Of a DNA stretch of 64,000 bases, positions 58,745 through 64,000 are shown piece by piece (the first letter of the stretch is position 1; the number at the start of each line of letters is the position of its first letter). Source of the stretch: Geodermatophilus ruber (GTDB lineage Bacteria > Actinomycetota > Actinomycetes > Mycobacteriales > Geodermatophilaceae); contig NZ_FOSW01000004.1 in NCBI RefSeq assembly GCF_900114385.1, forward strand, positions 356,152-420,151, written 5' to 3'. The notes under the pieces are model-generated. The model ran no database searches and was not told the origin of the DNA. It saw only the letters and a program-made list of their open reading frames with translations. The position numbers and the translations under genes are program-made.

Positions 58745-59992
58745 GTGACCGGCCGTGACGAGCTGAGGTCGATCGATCGCTACGGGCGGTGGGTGCTGCT
58801 CGCGGTGTTCGTCGTGCTGCTCGGCGGCCGGTTCACCCTCGACCGGCTCGGCGACTTCCCGGCGTGGGACCTGCGGTGGGCCGGGCTCGCCGTGGTGGGC
58901 CTGCTGTGGCTGGCCTCGGTGACCGTGGCGCGGGAGCGCACGACCCCGGTCCGGACGGCAGCGCTGGCCGGGTGGTTCACCGCCTGGGCGGTGTGGATGG
59001 CGGTCTCCGCCTTCTGGGCCCCACCCGACGCGCGGGTGAGCGGTGCGCTGCTGGACCTGCTGTTCCTCGTCGCGCTGGTCTGGGCCGGCTGGAGCGTGGC
59101 CGCCCGCGTGCACCCGGCCGTGCTGAGCTCCCTGTGGTGGTGGCTCTACGCGGCCGGCTGGCTCTACCTGGCCGGTGCGCTGGCCGCCGGCCCCGACGTG
59201 CAGGGCCGCTACTCGGCCTTCGGCGGCGGCCCCAACGTGTTCGTCCGCGTGATGGCGCTCGGCCTGCTGGCCAGCCTGTTCCTGGCCACCACCCGGCGGG
59301 CGCACTGGGTGCTGCTGGCCATCCCGCCCTTCCTGTACGGCGCCTACATGTCCGGGTCGCGCGGCGGGCTGCTGGCGCTGGCCGTCGTCGTCGTCGTCGG
59401 TGGCGTGCCGCTGCTGCGCCGGATGAGCCGGACGACCGTGGGCACGCTGGTGCTCGGCGGCGCCGCCGTCGCCCTCGTGGCACCGTTCGTCTACGACCCC
59501 GCGTGGTTCGCCTTCCTGCGCTCGCGGTTCCTGGAGCAGACCCTCCAGCAGGGCTACGACTCCGGCCGGGGCGACATCGTCGAGCGGTCCCTGGAGATCT
59601 TCGCCGCGCACCCGTGGATCGGCGCCGGCCTGGACGGGTTCTACGCGCTGCAGGGCCAGGGCACCGACTACGAGTACCCGCACAACCTGCTCCTCGCCGG
59701 CGCGACCGAGGGCGGGCTGCTCGGGCTCGGGCTCGTGGTCGGCGCCCTGGTGGCCGGCGGGCTCGTGCTCCGGCGCCTGCGACCGCTGGACACCGACACC
59801 CTGGGGTTCGCGCTGGCCGCGCTGTTCATGCTGGTCGCCTCGATGTTCTCCGGCGACTACTACGACTCGCGGTTCCTCTGGTTCTTCCTGGGGGTCGCCG
59901 TCCTCGCCGCGCGGGCCCGCTCCCGGGCCACCCCCGCACCCCGCCTCCCGGCCGCCGAGCCGGTCACCGCCGGAGCGTCCCACGAGGGGTAG
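58745..59992 (+). CDS. O-antigen-ligase-type polymerase (Wzy, cluster D)
   Basis: 415 residues from GTG 58745, 10-12 helices. The Wzy_C loop shows MSGSRGGLLALAVVV, YDSGRGDIVERSLEIFAAHPWIGAGLDGFY and EYPHNLLLAGATEGGLLGLGL. Conserved Arg and His residues are present. Third polymerase of the window. An upstream TTG/ATG in the frame would add non-family residues. The lipoprotein gene follows 73 bases later on the same strand, then the deacetylase. Confidence 0.85.
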   Translation: MTGRDELRSIDRYGRWVLLAVFVVLLGGRFTLDRLGDFPAWDLRWAGLAVVGLLWLASVTVARERTTPVRTAALAGWFTAWAVWMAVSAFWAPPDARVSGALLDLLFLVALVWAGWSVAARVHPAVLSSLWWWLYAAGWLYLAGALAAGPDVQGRYSAFGGGPNVFVRVMALGLLASLFLATTRRAHWVLLAIPPFLYGAYMSGSRGGLLALAVVVVVGGVPLLRRMSRTTVGTLVLGGAAVALVAPFVYDPAWFAFLRSRFLEQTLQQGYDSGRGDIVERSLEIFAAHPWIGAGLDGFYALQGQGTDYEYPHNLLLAGATEGGLLGLGLVVGALVAGGLVLRRLRPLDTDTLGFALAALFMLVASMFSGDYYDSRFLWFFLGVAVLAARARSRATPAPRLPAAEPVTAGASHEG

Positions 59993-60065
59993 CCGCCGCC
60001 CGTGCGCCGCTGGCCTGCGCGGTCGCGATGGGTGACGATGCGGTCGGCGGGGAGGAGCAGCCGGG

Positions 60066-61202
60066 ATGACGGCGAGGCGCGAGCGGGGACTGCGGTCGCT
60101 GCCGTGGCGGGCCCTGGTGCTGCTGGCCGTCGTGGCGCTGGTCGCCTCGTGCGAGTCCACCGTGCCCACCGGTTCGGGCCCGCCGCCGCCCCGGGCGCAG
60201 CCGACGGAGGAGCTGCTCCCCGTCGACCACTGGCGCGCCCTGTTCGACGCCGAGGCCCGGGCCGTCACCGCCGACGGCGAGCGGCTGAGCCGCTCCTCGG
60301 ACAGCTTCGACTTCTACACGCTGGCCTACTCGATCGACGAGCAGGCCAGCATGTTCGAGGCCACCGGCGACTTCGGGTACGCCCGCCAGGGCCTCCGCTA
60401 CGTCACCAACATGATCGCCTCGGCACGGCCGTCGTCGTCCCTGCCGACCAGCAGCTTCCAGGACGGCTTCGCGGGCTGGGTCTCGGCGGACAACGACGAC
60501 GACGAGACCCCGCTCTACGAGAGCTACGCCTGGCGGTACGTCACCCGGCTGCTGCGGCTGCTCCAACCGGTGCTCGCCGAGGCACCCGCGGACCTCCGGG
60601 AGCCGTACGAGGAGGTCCTCGCCTTCACCGAGACCCACATCCTCGACAAGTGGTTCGCCCGCGGTGCGGACGCGCACATCTACCGCAGCCGGACGCACAT
60701 GGCCGCGCACTGGGCGCTGATCGCGCTGGACCTCGCCCACCTCACCGACGACCCCGACCGGCGGGCGCGCTGCCTGGACATCGTGCGCACCATCGACGAC
60801 GACCTGCACGAGCAGTTCCGCCCGCACCCGGAGGACCCCACCGCCTACTGGTGGAGCGACGTGTGGAGCGATGCGACCCGGCCGGGCCAGGACGTCAGCC
60901 ACGGCAACGGGGTGGTCGCCTACATCGTCGAGGCGCGCGACCTCGACGCCGGCTGGTCCGAGGAGGACGTCGCCCGGCTGAGCCGCACGCTCACCGAGTT
61001 CCTCCTCGCCACCCCCGGCCGGTACCCCCGGTACGTCGACGGGTCCGGGGAGAGCAACGGCTGGCTCGCCGACGGCTGGGTCAAGCTGGGGCGCTATGAC
61101 CCGGCGGTCCAGACGCAGCTGCAGTCCTACCCCGTGCAGAACAGCCAGTACTACGCGGCGATGGCGGTCAACGCCGCCCTCCTGGCCGGTCGCACCGGCT
61201 GA
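60066..61202 (+). CDS. Lipoprotein with alpha/alpha-barrel glycosidase-like domain
   Basis: 378 residues; ATG after GGGGAGGAG. Signal with lipobox VASC (Cys near 29), a Pro-rich linker, then paired helices of an (alpha/alpha) barrel: FYTLAYSIDEQASMFEATGD, LYESYAWRYVTRLLRLL, THMAAHWALIALDLAHL and DVSHGNGVVAYIVEA. The fold is shared by several polysaccharide lyases and unsaturated glycosidases, though no specific family could be named. Sits between wzy and a deacetylase, so likely trims or processes the finished cluster D polysaccharide outside the cell. Confidence 0.65.
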   Translation: MTARRERGLRSLPWRALVLLAVVALVASCESTVPTGSGPPPPRAQPTEELLPVDHWRALFDAEARAVTADGERLSRSSDSFDFYTLAYSIDEQASMFEATGDFGYARQGLRYVTNMIASARPSSSLPTSSFQDGFAGWVSADNDDDETPLYESYAWRYVTRLLRLLQPVLAEAPADLREPYEEVLAFTETHILDKWFARGADAHIYRSRTHMAAHWALIALDLAHLTDDPDRRARCLDIVRTIDDDLHEQFRPHPEDPTAYWWSDVWSDATRPGQDVSHGNGVVAYIVEARDLDAGWSEEDVARLSRTLTEFLLATPGRYPRYVDGSGESNGWLADGWVKLGRYDPAVQTQLQSYPVQNSQYYAAMAVNAALLAGRTG

Positions 61203-61223
61203 CCCGGCAGCGAGGAGTTCCTG

Positions 61224-62048
61224 ATGCCCGCGCGATCGACAGCGGGGCTCGGCACGGTGAGCCGGCCGCGGAACAGCTCTTCCCGGCTGCCCGTCCTCAT
61301 GTACCACGGCATCCACGCCGACGAGCGGAGCGCGGGTGTGTACAACCCGCTGTACAGCGTCGCCGTCGACGAGTTCGCCGCCCAGCTCGACTGGCTGGCC
61401 GACCACGGGTACCGCACCACGCTGCTGGCCGAGCGCGCGCGCTCGCCGCGCGACGTCGTGCTCACCTTCGACGACGGCGACGTGTCGTGGACGGCGGTGG
61501 CGCTGCCGCTGCTGGTCGAGCGGGGCATGGTCGCGGAGTTCTGCGTCACCTCCGACTACGTCGACCGGCCGGGGAGGATCACCCGCGACGAGGTGCGGGA
61601 GCTGGCCCACCACGGCATGGGCGTCCTGTCGCACGGGCGCACCCACCGGCTCCTGTCCACCCTCCCCCGGGAGGAGCTGGAGGAGGAGCTGACCTCGAGC
61701 CGGCGGGATCTCGAGCGATGGTCGGGCGGGCCGGTGCTCGGCCTGTCCGCTCCCGGCGGCCGCGCGGGGGCCCGGGAGCTCCGGGTGGCCCGCGCCGCCG
61801 GCTACGCGTTCGTGCTCAACTCCGTCCCCGGCCCCAACCGCCGTCCCCGCCCGGGCCGCTACCTGCACCGCCTGGCGGTGACCCGCACGACGACCCTCGA
61901 GCAGTTCGCCGGGCTGGTGCGGTGGCGCGGGCCGGCGGCGCGGCGCCTCCTGCTCCGGACGGCGGCCCTCGAGGCGCCGAAGCGGGTGCTGGGCGACGAC
62001 CGGTACGAGCGCCTCCGCGCGGTGATCCTGCGCCGGGGAGAGGGCTGA
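61224..62048 (+). CDS. Polysaccharide deacetylase (NodB domain, CE4)
   Basis: 274 residues, ATG with GAGGAG upstream, 21 bases after the lipoprotein stop. CE4 motif 1 is VLTFDDGD with the two catalytic Asp residues; motif 2 SHGRTHR gives the metal-binding His pair; LSAPGGRAG is motif 3. LMYHGIHAD precedes them, as in exopolysaccharide deacetylases such as PgaB. No clear signal peptide, so it may act on lipid-linked or intracellular intermediates or be exported another way. It would remove N-acetyl groups from the cluster D glycan. Confidence 0.88.
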   Translation: MPARSTAGLGTVSRPRNSSSRLPVLMYHGIHADERSAGVYNPLYSVAVDEFAAQLDWLADHGYRTTLLAERARSPRDVVLTFDDGDVSWTAVALPLLVERGMVAEFCVTSDYVDRPGRITRDEVRELAHHGMGVLSHGRTHRLLSTLPREELEEELTSSRRDLERWSGGPVLGLSAPGGRAGARELRVARAAGYAFVLNSVPGPNRRPRPGRYLHRLAVTRTTTLEQFAGLVRWRGPAARRLLLRTAALEAPKRVLGDDRYERLRAVILRRGEG

Positions 62049-62054
62049 CGACGG

Positions 62055-63149
62055 TCAGACCCCGGCGTCGCTCATCAGGTAGCGCCACAGCTCCGGGTGG
62101 CCGGTGAGCCAGTCGATCTCCTCGGCCAGCCCGTCGGCGAGCCCGATCGCGGCGGAGAAGCCGAGCTGCTCCCGCGCCCGGTCGGTCCGGCACAGCAGAT
62201 CGGGGAGGAGCGGCCCGCCGAGATGCAGCGGGGCGGGCGTGGAACGCCCCCGGGCGGCGAGCAGGTCGCGGACCAGCTGGGCCAGCGCCGCCGTCCGCTG
62301 CCCCGCCCCGCTCGCCCCGTGCACCAGCCGGAAGTGCTGCGGCGAGGGCCCGACCCTCGGCGGGCAGCCGAGCGCCCGCACCACGAGCCGTGCGGCGTCG
62401 GCCACGTGCAGGTAGTCCCGCCGCTCCAGCCCGTCGCCCCGGATCACCGCGGGCAGGCCGGCCAGCCCGGCGCGGATGAAGCTCGGCACCGCCCGCGGCA
62501 CCGTCTCCCCCGGCCCGTACAACGTGCTCAACCGCAGCGCGGTCACCTCCGGCCCGCCGGTCGCGGCGATCTCGCGCAACTGGTCCTCCAGCGCCAGCCG
62601 AGCCGCGCCGAACGCGGACGCCGGCTCCGGGCGTACCCGCTCGTCCACCGGCACCGGCGGTGTCCCGCCGTACACCTCCAGCGAGCCGGCCAGGACGACA
62701 TGCCCCAGTCCTTCTCCCAGCGCCACGAGCAGCCCCAGCAGCCCGCCGGCGTTGACCGTCAGTTCGTGGTGCGCCCGCCGCAGCGGCGTCCCTGTCCCCG
62801 GCGGCACCGGGACGTACGCCAGGTGCACCAGCCGCTCGGTGTCCGCCGCCAGCCGGGCGACCCGCCTCGTGGTGTCCGGCCGCCACCACTCGGCCTCCTG
62901 GATCAGCCGGACGATGCCCTCCCGGATCAGCTGCTGCAGCGGCTCCCGCCACCCCCGCTCGGGCCCGACGACGGTCACCCGGCAGCCGGCCGCCACCAGC
63001 CGCGGCACGACGTAGGCCCCCAGGAACCCCGTTCCCCCGGTCACCAGCACCGGCGCGCCACGCAGGTCGACGGCCGAATAGAACTCCTCAGCGACGACCC
63101 GCCCCTGCACCGTGTTCGCGCCGGACGGCCCCGGCGGGCCCGATCCCAT
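62055..63149 (-). CDS. NAD-dependent epimerase/dehydratase-like protein with altered active site
   Basis: 364 residues. SDR extended type: VLVTGGTGFLGAYVVPRL binds the dinucleotide, and LYGPGETVPRAVPSFI and RRDYLHVADAARL are family landmarks. The catalytic YxxxK is replaced by SAFGAAR (Phe and Arg in place of Tyr and Lys), so normal epimerase chemistry looks impossible. It might bind a nucleotide sugar or NAD without catalysis, or use other residues. ATG 63149 has no good ribosome site; a later GTG is possible. Last leftward gene of cluster D, convergent with the deacetylase. Confidence 0.75.
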   Translation of the reverse strand: MGSGPPGPSGANTVQGRVVAEEFYSAVDLRGAPVLVTGGTGFLGAYVVPRLVAAGCRVTVVGPERGWREPLQQLIREGIVRLIQEAEWWRPDTTRRVARLAADTERLVHLAYVPVPPGTGTPLRRAHHELTVNAGGLLGLLVALGEGLGHVVLAGSLEVYGGTPPVPVDERVRPEPASAFGAARLALEDQLREIAATGGPEVTALRLSTLYGPGETVPRAVPSFIRAGLAGLPAVIRGDGLERRDYLHVADAARLVVRALGCPPRVGPSPQHFRLVHGASGAGQRTAALAQLVRDLLAARGRSTPAPLHLGGPLLPDLLCRTDRAREQLGFSAAIGLADGLAEEIDWLTGHPELWRYLMSDAGV

Positions 63150-63735
63150 GGCACCGGGTCAGCTCGGGCCCGCCGGCCCGGGCAGTGCGGCTCCTGGCGG
63201 GGTGCGGGCGTCGATCAGCACGCTGCTCTCCCAGCGGTCGGCCCGGCGTACCGAGCAGCCACCCCTTCTGGACGCACGAGATCCGGAACGGTCCGTGCAT
63301 CAGTGGGCGAGATTAGGTCGCGCGCGGCCGGATGCCCACCGACCTTTCGACCTGCCGAGCGGACCTTTCGTCCTGGCGCGCGGCCGCCATGGCGCTCAGG
63401 ACCGGTGGGCTCGCAACCGAGCCAGCGGCTGCCGCCGGGGTGATCGCGAAGAAGGCGACCGCCGGGGATCCCGCGGGCCCGGCCGGCGCACGCCGGCCGT
63501 GTCGGGCGACAACACCCCCACGCCCAACCCCGGCGTCGGCGGGCCGACAAATGGAGTCGACTCGTTCCGGTACTTAACGATCCGAATCCACTCACCCTCT
63601 GGCAAGACACGCCCGAGGCAGGGGGAGCCGAGGCCCACTGGGGGTTGTCAGCGTCAGCGACGGCGTCGGAAGGTTCCGCGGTCAGGAGACGTCCGACTCC
63701 TAGTTCTCTGCCCGCCCGGGCCGAGGAGAGGCCTG
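63150..63735. other. Gene-free region, 586 bases, with direct repeats
   Basis: No gene could be supported on either strand. GACCTTTCG occurs at 63341-63349 and 63362-63370, 21 bases apart (two helical turns), between the epimerase-like and the secreted-protein gene. An AT-richer patch at 63545-63600 may hold the promoter of the latter. Otherwise nothing. Confidence 0.45.
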
Positions 63736-64000
63736 TTGACCAGAGCCAGCCTCGCACGGTCGTCCGGCAACACGCTGTTGCCAGGAACGACGTCGGCTGC
63801 CGTCTCGATCTGGCGCCGTTACGGGTTCGTCGGGCTTCTCCTGCTCGCGGGCGTTTGGGTCGCGCTTGTGGCACTGGCCGGCCCAGCGCAGGCCGATTCG
63901 GGGCATCAGGGCAGCAGTTCGTCTTCAGGCTCCAGTGACCACCAAGGCAGCAAGGCGAGTGGGAAGTCGAACGCGGACCACTCCCGCGGCTCCGGGTCCG
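63736..64000 (+). CDS. Secreted Ser/Gly/His-rich protein, N-terminal part
   Basis: Open from TTG 63736 to the end of the window (88 codons), so the gene continues beyond it. GAGGAGAGG stands six bases before the TTG. A long N-terminal region (about 29 residues) is followed by a helix (YGFVGLLLLAGVWVALVALA) and a signal cleavage-like GPAQA. The mature part visible is low-complexity: SGHQGSSSSSGSSDHQGSK and similar. Actinobacterial surface or matrix proteins often start so. No domain can be named from this fragment. Confidence 0.6.
   Translation, partial: MTRASLARSSGNTLLPGTTSAAVSIWRRYGFVGLLLLAGVWVALVALAGPAQADSGHQGSSSSSGSSDHQGSKASGKSNADHSRGSGS

Noticed and set aside
59964..61868. Leftward open frame of 634 codons
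   Set aside because: Shadow of the lipoprotein and deacetylase genes, both of which have signal peptide, motifs and ribosome sites on the plus strand.
63332..63577. Rightward frame of 81 codons in the gene-free end region
   Set aside because: No ribosome site, no motif, and biased composition; it overlaps the direct repeats.

Overview
The window is about 75% GC over most of its length, uses GTG and TTG starts freely, and carries actinobacterial families: LytR-CpsA-Psr proteins, an LpqI-like GH3 lipoprotein, and BY-kinases fused to their Wzz domain. I read it as a chromosomal stretch from a high-GC actinobacterium, plausibly of the Geodermatophilaceae (Blastococcus, Geodermatophilus, Modestobacter). 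The family assignment is inference. Nearly everything concerns making, exporting and trimming cell-surface polysaccharide. No tRNA, rRNA or CRISPR array was seen, and no intact insertion sequence.

Layout. (A) 1-27155: end of a PHP-domain gene, a short PglC/EpsL-type sugar transferase, a FemAB-like protein, two secreted propeller-like proteins, a flippase (10220), a nucleotidyltransferase/thymidylate-kinase fusion with an APH-like kinase, a beta-helix protein, two GT4 enzymes, a Wzy polymerase (17585), a chain-length protein with a degenerate kinase domain (18976), a lyase-like protein, a GT2, a second sugar transferase (24665) and UDP-glucose dehydrogenase. (B) 27451-41560: LCP ligase, small membrane proteins, tyrosine phosphatase, third sugar transferase, BY-kinase, and divergent GDP-L-fucose genes fcl/gmd. 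These are followed by a visibly lower-GC cassette (35.3-41.8 kb) holding a WecG/TagA transferase, flippase, polymerase, two GT4 enzymes and an acetyltransferase. (C) 41824-49874: PP2C phosphatase, GH3 lipoprotein, AlkD-like repair protein, a CHASE3-GGDEF-EAL protein, DUF218 and small hypothetical genes. (D) 49878-63149: nucleotide-sugar dehydrogenase, GT4, flippase, an EpsN/EpsC-like aminotransferase and dehydratase pair, a second BY-kinase, a third Wzy, a lipoprotein, a polysaccharide deacetylase and an epimerase-like protein. A secreted Ser/Gly-rich protein runs off the end.

Together there are three flippases, three Wzy-type polymerases, three Wzz-type chain-length proteins and three initiating sugar transferases, enough for three separate Wzx/Wzy polysaccharides side by side. 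Precursor genes predict glucuronate, fucose and 4-amino-4,6-dideoxy sugars. Secreted lyase-like, beta-helix, deacetylase and LCP proteins would trim or attach the products. A BY-kinase/phosphatase pair and a c-di-GMP enzyme are candidate controls.

The most unusual signal is a family of six scattered membrane proteins, three to five of them tiny and one too short for ordinary ORF finders. All share W-x(11)-G-[RL]-x-[ILV]-[QRH]-x-A-D at the N-terminus. Two are large multi-pass paralogs.
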